Below, one piece after another: positions 25,168 through 33,880 of a stretch of DNA of 33,880 nt. Made by a program: the position numbers and the translations under genes. Origin of the DNA: Desulfobulbus sp. (GTDB lineage: Bacteria; Desulfobacterota; Desulfobulbia; Desulfobulbales; Desulfobulbaceae). How positions within the stretch are numbered: the stretch's first letter is position 1; each line of letters starts with the position of its first letter. The stretch is taken from contig DRKI01000183.1 of assembly GCA_011051875.1 (NCBI GenBank), forward strand, positions 1 to 33,880, written 5' to 3'. The notes under the pieces are model-generated. The model was given only the letters and a program-made list of their open reading frames with translations. It did not search any database and had not been told where the DNA came from.

Positions 25168-26409
25168 GTGGATAGGTCCATGCAAAAAGGATACTTTGGC
25201 CGCTGGGGCGGATCGTTCATCCCGGAAGTGCTGCACCAGACCTTTGTCGAGCTGCGGCGGGCCTACGAGGATGCCCGTCAGGATCCCGCCTTCTGGCAGG
25301 AGTACGTGGAGCTGATGGCAAACTATTCCTGCCGCCCCACGCCGCTGACCCGGGCTGACAACCTGAGCCGCCATTTCGGCGGTGCGCAGATATTCATCAA
25401 GCGCGAGGATCTCAATCACACCGGCGCCCACAAGGCCAACAACGTCATGGGCCAGGGTCTGCTGGTACGGCGGATGGGCAAGAAACGGGTGATCGCCGAG
25501 ACCGGTGCCGGCCAGCACGGCGTGGCCACCGCCACCATGGCGGCCCGGTTCGGCTTTGACTGTACCATCTACATGGGTGAGGAGGATGTGGCCCGCCAGC
25601 GGCCCAATGTCTTCTGGATGGAAAAGCTCGGCGCCACCGTGGTGCCGGTCAAGGACGGAGCCCGGACCCTCAAGGACGCCATAAACGAGGCCTTCCGCGA
25701 CTGGGTGACCAGCATGGACGATACCCACTACGTGCTGGGCACGGTCTGCGGCCCGCATCCCTTTCCCGAGATGGTGGCCTGGTTCCAGTCCATCATCGGC
25801 CAGGAGGCGCGGCTGCAGATTCTCGAACAGCACGGCCGCCTGCCGGAGCGGGTCTTTGCCTGCGTGGGCGGCGGCTCCAATGCCATGGGCATCTTCCAGG
25901 GGTTCCTGGATGACGCCGAAGTGCAGCTGGTCGGAGTCGAGGCCGGCGGCAAGGGACTGGACACCGGCGAACATGCCTCGCGCATGGTGGGCGACAGGGC
26001 GGCGCCCGGAGTGGCGCAGGGCTACAAGACCATGTTCCTCCAGGATGAAGACGGCCAGATGCTGGACACCCATTCCATCGCCGCCGGCCTGGATTACGTG
26101 GGCGTCTCGCCGATCCTGGCCGATCTCGGTGATTCCGGCCGGGTCCGTTTCGAGGCGGCAACGGACAGGGAGGTACTCGAGGCCCTGACACTTACCATGC
26201 GCAGCGAGGGGATCATCCCGGCCCTGGAATCGGCGCATGCCTTTGTCCAGGCCTTCAAGGAGGCGCCGCAGATGGATGCGGACCAGGCCCTGATCATCAA
26301 CATGTCCGGCCGTGGCGACAAGGATATTTTCACCATTGCCCATGCCTTTGACGATCCCTCGTGGAAAGAATTTATCATTCGCCGGGGCGAGGAGTACGCC
26401 GGCAGATGA
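25168..26409 (+). CDS. trpB: Tryptophan synthase beta subunit
   Basis: 413 residues from GTG 25168, preceded by GGGAGGAG at about four bases; ATG 25180 is an alternative. It joins indole and serine to tryptophan using pyridoxal phosphate. Motifs: YFGRWGGSFIPE at the start, HTGAHKANN with the PLP lysine, the catalytic glutamate in AETGAGQHGVA, the phosphate-binding GGGSNAMG, and the C-terminal NMSGRGDKD. It has the short length of the classical TrpB1 type that works with TrpA. It is followed by trpA but no other trp genes are in the window, so the pathway is split. Confidence 0.96.
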   Translation: MDRSMQKGYFGRWGGSFIPEVLHQTFVELRRAYEDARQDPAFWQEYVELMANYSCRPTPLTRADNLSRHFGGAQIFIKREDLNHTGAHKANNVMGQGLLVRRMGKKRVIAETGAGQHGVATATMAARFGFDCTIYMGEEDVARQRPNVFWMEKLGATVVPVKDGARTLKDAINEAFRDWVTSMDDTHYVLGTVCGPHPFPEMVAWFQSIIGQEARLQILEQHGRLPERVFACVGGGSNAMGIFQGFLDDAEVQLVGVEAGGKGLDTGEHASRMVGDRAAPGVAQGYKTMFLQDEDGQMLDTHSIAAGLDYVGVSPILADLGDSGRVRFEAATDREVLEALTLTMRSEGIIPALESAHAFVQAFKEAPQMDADQALIINMSGRGDKDIFTIAHAFDDPSWKEFIIRRGEEYAGR

Positions 26410-26419
26410 CGGTGTCTCT

Positions 26420-26453
26420 CCCGGCCGGCAGGAGCCCCCGGGTTCCGGCCGGG
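26420..26453 (+). repeat. Perfect 9-bp GC hairpin between trpB and trpA
   Basis: CCCGGCCGG (26420-26428) pairs with CCGGCCGGG (26445-26453). A T7 run follows only 25 bases later (26479-26485), so it is not a standard terminator. TATACT at 26472-26477 could be a -10 box giving trpA a second promoter. Confidence 0.45.
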
Positions 26454-26502
26454 ACGCCGGGAAGTGGCCGGTATACTGTTTTTTTCGATTATCGGATTGC
26501 CT

Positions 26503-27276
26503 ATGAACCTACAGAGTGACCTGGCCCAGCGCCTTGAAGAGAAACCCATCCTGCTGATGACCCACCTGGTGCTCGGCTATCCCTCCTTTGAGGTCAACCG
26601 GGAGGTGATCCGCCAGATGGCGGACAACGGTGTTGACTGCATCGAGCTGCAGATCCCCTTTTCCGAGCCCATGGCCGACGGGCCGGTGATCCTCAAGGCC
26701 AACCAGGATGCCCTGGCCCGGGGGGTGAAGGTGCGGGACTGCCTGGAATTCGCCGCCGGGATGGCAGCCGCCCACCCCGGGATCAACTTCCTGTTCATGA
26801 CCTACTACAACATCGTGTTCCGCTACGGTGAGCAGGCCTTTCTCGACCATGCCGCCAGGATCGGTATCCGGGGGACCATCATCCCGGACCTGCCGCCCGA
26901 GGAAGGGGCTGATTTCCATGCCCGGGCCAGGGCGATGGGGCTTGCTCCCATCATGTTCTTCACTCCCACTTCCACCGACGAGCGGATGCGCGAGGTGGCG
27001 CGCCAGGGCCAGGGCTTTATCTATGTGGTCGCCCGGCGCGGTGTCACCGGCGCGCCCACGGAGATGGACGCCGGTCTTGCCGCCTATCTCCAGCGGTGCC
27101 GCAGGGCCACCGACCTGCCGCTGGCCGTGGGATTCGGAATCTCGCGGCCCGGGGATGTGGCCATGCTCACCGGCAAGGCGGACATGGCGGTAATCGGCAC
27201 GGCCACCATCCGGCTGGTGGATGAGCGGGGACCCGGGGCCGTGGGGGAGTTCATCGCCAGCCTGCTGGCAGCCTGA
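26503..27276 (+). CDS. trpA: Tryptophan synthase alpha subunit
   Basis: 257 residues from ATG 26503; in-frame starts upstream add a hydrophobic stretch not seen in TrpA. It cleaves indole-3-glycerol phosphate and channels indole to TrpB. The catalytic glutamate lies in IELQIPFSEPMADGP, whose aspartate is the second catalytic residue. LFMTYYNIVFRYG, GTIIPDLPPEE and the phosphate-binding GFGISRPGD follow. The loop VVARRGVTG replaces the usual S-R-T-G-V-T-G form, and Q follows IEL where G is common. Both are mild variations in an otherwise normal protein. It is separated from trpB by 93 bases, unlike the usual tight trpBA coupling. Confidence 0.93.
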   Translation: MNLQSDLAQRLEEKPILLMTHLVLGYPSFEVNREVIRQMADNGVDCIELQIPFSEPMADGPVILKANQDALARGVKVRDCLEFAAGMAAAHPGINFLFMTYYNIVFRYGEQAFLDHAARIGIRGTIIPDLPPEEGADFHARARAMGLAPIMFFTPTSTDERMREVARQGQGFIYVVARRGVTGAPTEMDAGLAAYLQRCRRATDLPLAVGFGISRPGDVAMLTGKADMAVIGTATIRLVDERGPGAVGEFIASLLAA

Positions 27277-27289
27277 AACAGAGGCCGGT

Positions 27290-29068
27290 ATGGCGGACAA
27301 CGAATTGCTCGGCACCCGGCAGGTCGTCTGGAACCTGGACGATCTCTATCACGGTCCCGATGATCCGGCCCTGCGGCTGGACATGGACCGGGTCAGGGAT
27401 CGGGCCGCCGGCCTGGCAGTAGCGTACCGGGGGCGGGTCGGCTCCCTGGACGCGGAGGGGCTGCTTGCCCTTGTCACTGCCCTGGAAGAGCTGGATAGCC
27501 TGCTGACCCGGCTGGCGGCTTTTGCCTTCCTCCATTTTATCGTCCGCACCGGTGATGCCGCCGCCTCGGCCCTGCTGCAGCAGGTGGAGGAACTCTCGGC
27601 AGGGGCGGGCCGCGAAACCGTCTTCTTCCGCCTGGAGTGGAACCAGGTCGGGGAGGAACGGGCCAGGACCCTGCTTGATTCCCCGGTACTGTCCCGGTAC
27701 CGCCACTACCTGGCCGCCATGCGCAGGTTTGCCCCCCACCAGTTGAGCCGGGCCGAGGAAGAGCTGCTGCAGGAACTGGGGCCGGTGGGCCGCTCTGCCT
27801 GGAATGTCCTGTTTGAAAAGCTCATGGGCCGGATGCGGTTCGGTGATGCGGGCCGCAGCGAGGAGGAGGTCCTCGCCGATCTCTACAGCGGCGAGCGGGA
27901 TGTGCGCGCCCGCGCCGCCGACGAGCTCACCCATGGACTCCGGCAGCATCTGCATATTCTCACCCATATCTTCAACACCCTGGCCGCGGAAAAGATGATC
28001 AGCGACCGGCTGCGCAGGTTCGATTCCTGGATCAGTTCCATGAACCTGGAAAACGAGCTCAGCGACCGGGCCGTTGAGACCCTGGTCGCGGCGGTACAGG
28101 AGCGCTACTCCACGGTCCATCGCTACTACCGTCTCAAGAGAAGGCTGCTCGACCTGGACGAGCTCTACGACTATGACCGCTATGCGCCGGTGCCCGGCCT
28201 GGACGGGTCGGTGATCACCTGGGATGAGTGCCGCCGGATCGTGCTCGACTCCTTTGCCGGTTTTTCGCCCCGGATGGCGGAGGTCGCGGAGAGGTTCTTC
28301 AGGGAAGACTGGATTCACGCCCCGGTCCTGGAGGGCAAGCGGGGCGGGGCCTTTGCCCATCCATGCGTCCCGCAGGTCCATCCCTATGTGATGGTCAACT
28401 ACCTGGGAAACCTGCGTGATGTGTCCACCGTTGCCCATGAACTGGGGCACGGCGTGCACCAGTACCTGGCCGCGGAGCAGGGACTGTACAATGGTGACAC
28501 GCCCCTCGTCCTGGCCGAGACCGCCTCGGTCTTTGCCGAACTGCTGGTCTTTCGGGCCCAGCTCGATCTGATCCGGGACCCGGCCGGCCGGCGCGCCTTT
28601 ATCTGCCAGAAGCTGGAGTCCATCTTTGCCACCGTCTTCCGCCAGGTGGCCATGAACCGGTTCGAGGATGCCATGCACACCGGCCGCCGCCAACAGGGTG
28701 AGCTCTCCGCGGATCAGCTCTCTGCATACTGGCTCTCCACCCAGTCCGCCATGTTCGGCGACTCGGTGACCCTGCGCGAGGACTATGGCATCTGGTGGTC
28801 CTACATCCCCCATTTCCTCGGCACTCCCGGCTATGTCTACTCCTATGCCTTTGGCGAACTCCTGGTCCTGGCGCTCTACTCCCGGTACCTGGAGCAGGGA
28901 GAGTCGTTTGTTGACTCCTATCTGCAGCTCCTGACCGCGGGCGGCTCCCGCTCGCCCGCCGAACTGCTGACGCCCTTTGCTATCGACCTCGAAGATCCTG
29001 CCTTCTGGCAGGGCGGCCTGGATGTCATCGACCGTATGCTGGCGGACCTGGAAAGGGAATGCGACTGA
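27290..29068 (+). CDS. M3B-family oligoendopeptidase (PepF-like)
   Basis: 592 residues from ATG 27290, 13 bases after trpA. A cytoplasmic zinc metallopeptidase expected to cut short peptides. The zinc site HELGH lies in STVAHELGHGVHQYLA, with the downstream glutamate in LVLAETASVFAELLVF. The substrate-loop region YGIWWSYIPHFLGTPGYVYSYAFGELL near the C-terminus matches the M3B group. The start, WNLDDLYHGPDDP, is the typical PepF opening. The spacing suggests co-transcription with trpA, although the link between the two functions is not obvious; it may be only read-through. Confidence 0.9.
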   Translation: MADNELLGTRQVVWNLDDLYHGPDDPALRLDMDRVRDRAAGLAVAYRGRVGSLDAEGLLALVTALEELDSLLTRLAAFAFLHFIVRTGDAAASALLQQVEELSAGAGRETVFFRLEWNQVGEERARTLLDSPVLSRYRHYLAAMRRFAPHQLSRAEEELLQELGPVGRSAWNVLFEKLMGRMRFGDAGRSEEEVLADLYSGERDVRARAADELTHGLRQHLHILTHIFNTLAAEKMISDRLRRFDSWISSMNLENELSDRAVETLVAAVQERYSTVHRYYRLKRRLLDLDELYDYDRYAPVPGLDGSVITWDECRRIVLDSFAGFSPRMAEVAERFFREDWIHAPVLEGKRGGAFAHPCVPQVHPYVMVNYLGNLRDVSTVAHELGHGVHQYLAAEQGLYNGDTPLVLAETASVFAELLVFRAQLDLIRDPAGRRAFICQKLESIFATVFRQVAMNRFEDAMHTGRRQQGELSADQLSAYWLSTQSAMFGDSVTLREDYGIWWSYIPHFLGTPGYVYSYAFGELLVLALYSRYLEQGESFVDSYLQLLTAGGSRSPAELLTPFAIDLEDPAFWQGGLDVIDRMLADLERECD

Positions 29069-29125
29069 CTGCAATCACTTGTCTTTTATTATTCGCCGGT
29101 GGGTGAAACCCTCAAGTTAGGTGGA

Positions 29126-31309
29126 ATGGACGTGGGTATGGTGCGGATTGTGCGCCGGATCAAATCTCACAGGAGCGCGTGGTGGCTCCTGGCACTGTTG
29201 TTCACAGCCTTTATTGGGCTGGTCTCCCTCCAGGGCAGCAGCCGCGCCCTGGAGGGAGAGATCCGGCTTACGGCTGAGGAACAGGCCTGGCTGGCAGAAC
29301 ATCCCGTGGTGCGCCTGGCACCGGACCCCGATTTCCCGCCGGTCGAGTTTTTCGATTCAACGGGGAGGTATCGCGGGATCGCCGCCGATCTCGTGGCCCT
29401 GGTGGAAAAAAAGCTGCCGATCAGGTTCGAGATCGTCCACCTGAAGAACTGGGACGAGGTTCTGCGCCAGGGCCGCAACCGCCAGATCGACATGTTCGGT
29501 GCCGCGGTGCCCACACCGGAACGTCTGCAGTACATGAAGTTCACCCGTCCATTTGTCACCTTTCCCGCCGTGATCCTTGTCCGGGACAACATGAAGATCC
29601 CGCCCAGGAAGGTCACCACCCTGGAGGGATTGCATGTGGCGGTTGTCTCGGGCTATGCCGCCTACGAGTACATGAAACGCGCCTATCCCCGGGTCAAGCT
29701 CGAGGTCATGCCCGATATCTCGTCGGGCCTGCGCCAGGTCTCGTTCGGCAAGGTCGACGCCATGGTTCTCAATCTTGCCTCGGCCAGTTACTATATCCGC
29801 AAGGACGGGATCACCAACCTGAGCATCTACAAGGACACGGATTTCATGTACGACCTGTCCTTTGCCACCCGCAGTGACTGGCCCCTGCTCTGCAGCATCC
29901 TCGACAAGGCCGTTGCTTCCATCACACCTGAGGAGCACAACCGGATCACCGGTTCCTGGATCACCCTGCGCAAAGGAAGATGGTTCCCTTCCAGGCAGGT
30001 CCTCCTTGCCATGGGCATCGCGGCCCTGGTCCTGCTCCTGATCGGGATCCTGGCCTGGAACATCTCCCTGAAACGACAGGTCAGCGAGCGGACCGCCGAG
30101 CTGAAGAACGAACTGCTGGAGCGGATCCGGGCGGAAAAAGAAAAAGAGGCCCTGCAGCGTGTCATCCACCGATCCAAGAAGATGGAGGCCCTGGGATTGC
30201 TGGCCGGCGGCGTTGCCCATGACCTGAATAATATTCTCAGCGGGATTGTCGGCTATCCCGACCTGATGCTCTCCAGGCTGGAGCCCGACGATCCCATGTA
30301 CGGGCAACTGGAGGCCATCAAGCGTTCCGGTCTCCAGGCGGTTGCCGTGGTGGCCGACCTGCTGACCATTGCCCGGGGCTCTGCCTCGGAGAAGAAGCCG
30401 CTCGATATCAATGGACTGGTCCGGGACTACCTGGCCTCGCCCGAGTACAAGCAGTTGGCCGACCGGTATCCCCGCGTGACACTGGTCCTGGATCTCTGTC
30501 CCGATCTGCCGGCGCTGCATGGCTCGCCTGTCCACATCCGCAAGAGTATCATGAACCTAGTCATCAACGGCTACGAGGCCATAAAGGACCGGCCGGGAGA
30601 GGTGAGGATACGCACTGCAAGGCAGGTTGTCACCGGCAGGGAAGGGGAGGATCATGACGGACCGAAACCGGGCGAATACGTGGTGCTCACCGTTGCCGAC
30701 ACCGGTATCGGCATAGCGGCCGAGGATCTGGACCGGGTCTTTGAGCCCTTCTATTCCAAGAAACACATGGCCAGGAGCGGTTCCGGCCTTGGCCTGGCCG
30801 TTGTCTGGAACACGGTTCAGGATCACGAAGGCCATATCCTGGTTCACAGCGACGAGGGCGGAACCCGCTTTGAGCTTTATTTCCAGGCGACAGATGCAGA
30901 GGGTGCAGACGAAGACGGGGAGGGGACAGAATCGGTTCCCAGGGGCAGGGGAGAGCGGATCCTGGTGGTGGATGACGAAGAACCGGTACGGGAGCTGGCC
31001 CGGACCATCCTCACCCATCTCGGCTACCGGCCGGAGACCGTGGCCAGTGGCGAGGAGGCTGTCAATTACCTGAAATATCACGAGGTGGAGCTGGTGATCC
31101 TGGACATGATCATGGAACCCGGCATGGACGGCCTGGAGACCTACCGCCGGATTCTCGAGGTCGCTCCCGGCCAGCGGGCGATCATTGCCAGCGGCTATGC
31201 CGAGGATTACAGGGTCAGGGCGGCCATGGAGCTTGGGGCAGGCCTGTTTATCAGGAAGCCCTATACCATCCGCCAGCTTGCCCATGCGGTCCAGGCCGAG
31301 CTGGCCTGA
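29126..31309 (+). CDS. Hybrid sensor histidine kinase with periplasmic SBP domain and receiver
   Basis: About 727 residues from ATG 29126; ATG 29138 is equally possible since AGGTGG lies close to both. Signal-anchor helix near residues 22-40, periplasmic family-3 solute-binding domain (about 55-285; HPVVRLAPDPDFPPVEFFD, QIDMFGAAVPTPERLQYM), TM helix about 295-315, short coiled coil, HisKA with HDLNN (GGVAHDLNNILSGI), HATPase (NLVINGYEAI, VADTGIGI, GSGLGLAVV) and a C-terminal receiver (ILVVDDEEPV, phospho-acceptor in LVILDMIMEPGMDG). It probably senses a small polar molecule. No separate output regulator is next to it, so phosphoryl flow beyond its own receiver is unknown. Confidence 0.9.
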   Translation: MDVGMVRIVRRIKSHRSAWWLLALLFTAFIGLVSLQGSSRALEGEIRLTAEEQAWLAEHPVVRLAPDPDFPPVEFFDSTGRYRGIAADLVALVEKKLPIRFEIVHLKNWDEVLRQGRNRQIDMFGAAVPTPERLQYMKFTRPFVTFPAVILVRDNMKIPPRKVTTLEGLHVAVVSGYAAYEYMKRAYPRVKLEVMPDISSGLRQVSFGKVDAMVLNLASASYYIRKDGITNLSIYKDTDFMYDLSFATRSDWPLLCSILDKAVASITPEEHNRITGSWITLRKGRWFPSRQVLLAMGIAALVLLLIGILAWNISLKRQVSERTAELKNELLERIRAEKEKEALQRVIHRSKKMEALGLLAGGVAHDLNNILSGIVGYPDLMLSRLEPDDPMYGQLEAIKRSGLQAVAVVADLLTIARGSASEKKPLDINGLVRDYLASPEYKQLADRYPRVTLVLDLCPDLPALHGSPVHIRKSIMNLVINGYEAIKDRPGEVRIRTARQVVTGREGEDHDGPKPGEYVVLTVADTGIGIAAEDLDRVFEPFYSKKHMARSGSGLGLAVVWNTVQDHEGHILVHSDEGGTRFELYFQATDAEGADEDGEGTESVPRGRGERILVVDDEEPVRELARTILTHLGYRPETVASGEEAVNYLKYHEVELVILDMIMEPGMDGLETYRRILEVAPGQRAIIASGYAEDYRVRAAMELGAGLFIRKPYTIRQLAHAVQAELA

Positions 31310-31371
31310 TCGCTCGTACAGGTTGTCCCCGGGAACCAGGTTGTGTCCCCGGTCCGGGTGCGGGGAAAACT

Positions 31372-32283
31372 TCAGCCCTGGCTGGCGCCGTGCTGGACCA
31401 CCAGCATGGCGAGCAGGATGAGGACCACTCCGGCCAGGGTTTGCAGGGGAGGCAGGCCATGACCAAAGGTCCAGTCGAGGACCAGGATGCAGGGCGGGTA
31501 GAGGTAGCTGTAGGCCATGACCCGGGTCGGACCGATGTACAGGGTGGCGAGCTGGGAGAGAAAGAAGGTGATGATGGTTGAAAAGACGGCCAGGTACACG
31601 ATGCCTGCCCAGACCGTGGGCGCGACCCGGGACCAGGGCACGGCTGGCAACCGGTTGCCGGAGAGCAGCAGCAGCCAGAGTGTTCCCGTGACCAGGACCC
31701 AGAAGGTCATGACAACCATGGATTCACCCCGGTGCAGAAGCTTGACCAGGGGGGTGTAGAGGGCCATGAGCAGGCAGCCGGCGAAAAAGATCAGGTCGCC
31801 ACGGTTCAAGTCCATGGCGACCAGGCGGGACATGTCACCGTGGAAGATGACCCAGACCGCGCCCACCGTGGCCAGCAGGAGCGCCACCAGCCGGTACCGA
31901 CCCAGCCGTTCCCGGAGCAGTAGCGCGCTGTAGAGGCTGGAGATGCCCGGAACCAGGGTGAAGATGACACCGGTGTTCAGGGCCGTGGTGTAGCGCAGGG
32001 AGAGGAACATCAGCCAGAAGAAACCCACCAGGACGCCGCTGATGAGCGAATAGCGCAGCAGGGCCGGGCCGTCCGGCAGCCGGAGGCCGAAGCGGCGTCG
32101 TACCCAGGGCAGCATCAGCAGGGCGGCGACCAGGAAGCGGACCAGGGTGAGCACCGCGGGATCAAGGCCCTGGGCAATGGCCTTGCCCACAGTGAAGGAT
32201 GTGGAGACCAGGCCGGCTGCCACGAGCATCAGGCCGTGGACCTTCCACAGGGCAAGGCCGGACCCGCTGCGCAGACTATCCAC
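31372..32283 (-). CDS. EamA/DMT-superfamily transporter
   Basis: 303 residues from GTG 32283, which overlaps the end of the phosphatase gene by eight bases; ATG 32229 is an alternative that removes 18 residues. It has about ten predicted membrane helices in two EamA repeats (GLMLVAAGLVSTSFTVGKAIAQ starts the first; LIFFAGCLLMALYTPLVKLL the second). Such proteins export or import metabolites; the substrate cannot be predicted. It is convergent with the hybrid kinase gene, 62 bases away, where short GC inverted repeats occur (31347-31365). Confidence 0.85.
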   Translation of the reverse strand: MDSLRSGSGLALWKVHGLMLVAAGLVSTSFTVGKAIAQGLDPAVLTLVRFLVAALLMLPWVRRRFGLRLPDGPALLRYSLISGVLVGFFWLMFLSLRYTTALNTGVIFTLVPGISSLYSALLLRERLGRYRLVALLLATVGAVWVIFHGDMSRLVAMDLNRGDLIFFAGCLLMALYTPLVKLLHRGESMVVMTFWVLVTGTLWLLLLSGNRLPAVPWSRVAPTVWAGIVYLAVFSTIITFFLSQLATLYIGPTRVMAYSYLYPPCILVLDWTFGHGLPPLQTLAGVVLILLAMLVVQHGASQG

Positions 32284-33097
32284 GGAGCATGTTGATGAAT
32301 CGCTCGTGGAGGACCCCGTTGCTGGCCAGAATCTCGGGAACAAGGGTGGAATAGGGATTGCCGGCAAAATCCGTCACCCTGCCGCCCGCCTCCTCGACCA
32401 GCAGCCAGCCGGCTGCCGTGTCCCAGGGTTTGAGGTCCATCTCCCAGAATCCGTCCAGCCGGCCGCTGGCAACATAGGCAAGGTCCACGGCCGCAGCGCC
32501 TGCCCGGCGGATGTCCCTGACTTTGGGCAGTACCGAGCGCAATTGCCGCAGCACCGTGTCCAGCCGGGCGTGGATGTCATAGGGAAACCCGGTGGCCACC
32601 AGGGCTTCCACCGGAAAACGGGTCTTGGTGACCGAAATCCTGTCACTGTTGAGCCAGGCCCCCTTGCCGCGGCAGGCGCAGAAGAGCTCGTCCTGCATGG
32701 GGCAGTAGACAACACCCAGCCGGGGATTGGCGTCCTCCACCAGGGCGATGGAGACGGCAAAGAAGGGAAAGCCGTGCGCAAAGTTGGTGGTTCCGTCCAG
32801 GGGGTCGATGATCCAGGTCCTGTCCGCAGGCTGGCCGGGAGACTCTTCGGCCGACTCCTCGGCCATGATGGCGATACCCGGCACGTCCTCGTTCAGGGAG
32901 GCCACGATGGCGGTTTCGGAGGCGATGTCGGCCTCGGTGACCAGGTTGATGGTCCCCTTCATCTTGATGGTGTGCGGCTTGTCATAGAGCTGCCTGATGA
33001 TGGAGCCGCCGGTAAGCGCCGCCCGGCAGGCGGCCTGGAGAAGACGGGCCAGGCCGGTATCGCCGCACTGGCTGGTGATGGTCTCGATTCGATGCAT
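32276..33097 (-). CDS. Inositol monophosphatase family protein (SuhB-like)
   Basis: 273 residues. Mg-dependent phosphatase motifs: INLVTEADIASE, MAEES (metal-binding glutamates), WIIDPLDGTTNFAHGFPFFAVSI (main metal site and phosphate loop), and LKPWDTAAGWLLVEEAGG (third metal ligand). It would dephosphorylate inositol-1-phosphate or a related sugar phosphate; SuhB relatives also bind the transcription machinery, so specificity is open. Starts 25 bases after the HD gene, so the two and the EamA gene are likely one operon. Confidence 0.93.
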   Translation of the reverse strand: MHRIETITSQCGDTGLARLLQAACRAALTGGSIIRQLYDKPHTIKMKGTINLVTEADIASETAIVASLNEDVPGIAIMAEESAEESPGQPADRTWIIDPLDGTTNFAHGFPFFAVSIALVEDANPRLGVVYCPMQDELFCACRGKGAWLNSDRISVTKTRFPVEALVATGFPYDIHARLDTVLRQLRSVLPKVRDIRRAGAAAVDLAYVASGRLDGFWEMDLKPWDTAAGWLLVEEAGGRVTDFAGNPYSTLVPEILASNGVLHERFINMLRG

Positions 33098-33122
33098 GGG
33101 CTTCCTGACAGCAGAGAGTTGA

Positions 33123-33686
33123 TTACAGGCCGAGATCCTCGGCTATGGGACACAGTGCGGCAAGGGCGAGATCACAGAACTCGCCGACCTTCAGGCCCAG
33201 GTGTTCACACTCGCGGATGATCTCACGGTCCGCGCCCCGGGCAAATGCCTTTTCCTTGAACCGCTTGCGTACCGACTTGGGCTTGACCGAGGCCAGTTTC
33301 TTGTCCGGATAGACAAGCGCCGTGGCAATCACAAGGCCGGTGATGGTCTCGCCGGCGGCCAGGGCATGGTGAAAGGGAGTGGAGCGTTTGTCGCCGTGGG
33401 CCTTTTCGTTGTGCATGCGGATGGCATCGATGATCTCCGGATCCACGCCGCGGCTGGAGAGGATAGCCACGGTTTCACTGGTATGGGTGGTGAGATCGGG
33501 CTGGCTTTCCGCATCCAGGTCATGGAGCAGGCCGGCCAGGCCCCACTTGTCTTCATCTTCGCCCAGCCGGCGGGCCAGGGCCCGAAGCACGGCCTCGCTG
33601 GCCAGGCTGTGCTTGACCAGGTTTTCGTTGTCCAGGTGCTCCCGCACCAGTTCCAGGGCCTCGTCCCTGGTGATTCCATAGCTCAT
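33123..33686 (-). CDS. HD-domain hydrolase
   Basis: 187 residues from ATG 33686, preceded by GGAG at seven bases. HD metal-binding pattern: H in VKHSLASEAV, HD in GLLHDLDAES, and HTSETVAIL and HNEKAHG with further histidines. Such small HD proteins act on nucleotides or other phosphomonoesters; this group (uncharacterised HDIG-type) has no firmly assigned substrate. A lysine-rich segment, KPKSVRKRFKEK, lies near the C-terminus. First visible gene of the HD-phosphatase-EamA group. Confidence 0.85.
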   Translation of the reverse strand: MSYGITRDEALELVREHLDNENLVKHSLASEAVLRALARRLGEDEDKWGLAGLLHDLDAESQPDLTTHTSETVAILSSRGVDPEIIDAIRMHNEKAHGDKRSTPFHHALAAGETITGLVIATALVYPDKKLASVKPKSVRKRFKEKAFARGADREIIRECEHLGLKVGEFCDLALAALCPIAEDLGL

Positions 33687-33880
33687 TGCAGACTCCGGTT
33701 CAGGGCGTGACTGCACGGTGCCACGCCGGGGTATTTTCTGTTCGTTCCGCCCCATTCGACCCAGTGAAGCGGGGGCCTGTGTCCCTGCGGCCATGCAATG
33801 CGACTGTTCGCCCGGGCAGTCGAGGCGGCGGGCAGGCAGGCGCTGTCCAGACCTTAGCACGATTGCCTGTTCCTGTCATG

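Noticed and set aside
29140-29171. Similarity to part of the repeat element (TGTGCG...GATCAAATCTCACAGG) at the start of the hybrid kinase gene
   Set aside because: Only about 25 bases match, the stems are absent, and the stretch is inside a good coding frame; most likely chance.

Overview
The window reads as a high-GC, anaerobic, nitrogen-fixing bacterium of the Desulfobacterota (former Deltaproteobacteria) type, possibly near Desulfobulbales. The reasons are a compact nif/mod operon under sigma-54 control, a periplasmic heptaheme c-type cytochrome, several large sensor kinases, and an extracytoplasmic binding protein paired with a secondary carrier. The family-level assignment is inference; no rRNA or tRNA gene was seen.

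Left part (1-12.3 kb), nitrogen fixation. nifV (homocitrate synthase, minus) and nifA (sigma-54 activator, plus) diverge from a 630-bp intergenic region. After nifA come a convergent hairpin and a lone secreted GH114/TM1410-like gene. A seven-gene minus-strand operon then runs nifE-nifN-nifB(NifX fusion)-nifX-like-modA-modB-modC. It builds the FeMo-cofactor precursor and imports the molybdate it needs. Upstream of nifE lie a TGT-N10-ACA NifA site and a -24/-12 element at the expected spacing. nifHDK are not in the window.

Middle part (12.3-20.2 kb), sensing and transport. A minus-strand operon of lipoprotein, dCache-HAMP histidine kinase and NtrC-type response regulator ends just upstream of the nifE control region. 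Across a 1.08-kb intergenic region, a plus-strand operon encodes a family-3 solute-binding protein, a DAACS cation symporter (GltP/DctA type) and a 92-residue protein. No ABC permease or ATPase is present, so the binding protein may serve the symporter.

Right part (20.2-33.9 kb), mixed functions. This holds a heptaheme cytochrome with a discoidin-like insert and a strong terminator, a cNMP-binding/DUF4388 protein, an unrecognised 541-residue protein, trpB, trpA, an M3B oligoendopeptidase and a hybrid sensor kinase (all four plus strand). A minus-strand group follows: EamA transporter, inositol monophosphatase and HD-domain protein.

The most unusual signal is a pair of about 150-bp homologous intergenic elements in opposite orientation, at 5338-5495 (plus) and 16929-17089 (minus). 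They fold into the same two nested stems. Six base-pair positions differ between the copies, and each keeps pairing through G-U wobbles in one transcript orientation only. That is the pattern of a structured RNA rather than a DNA palindrome. I could not match it to a family I know.
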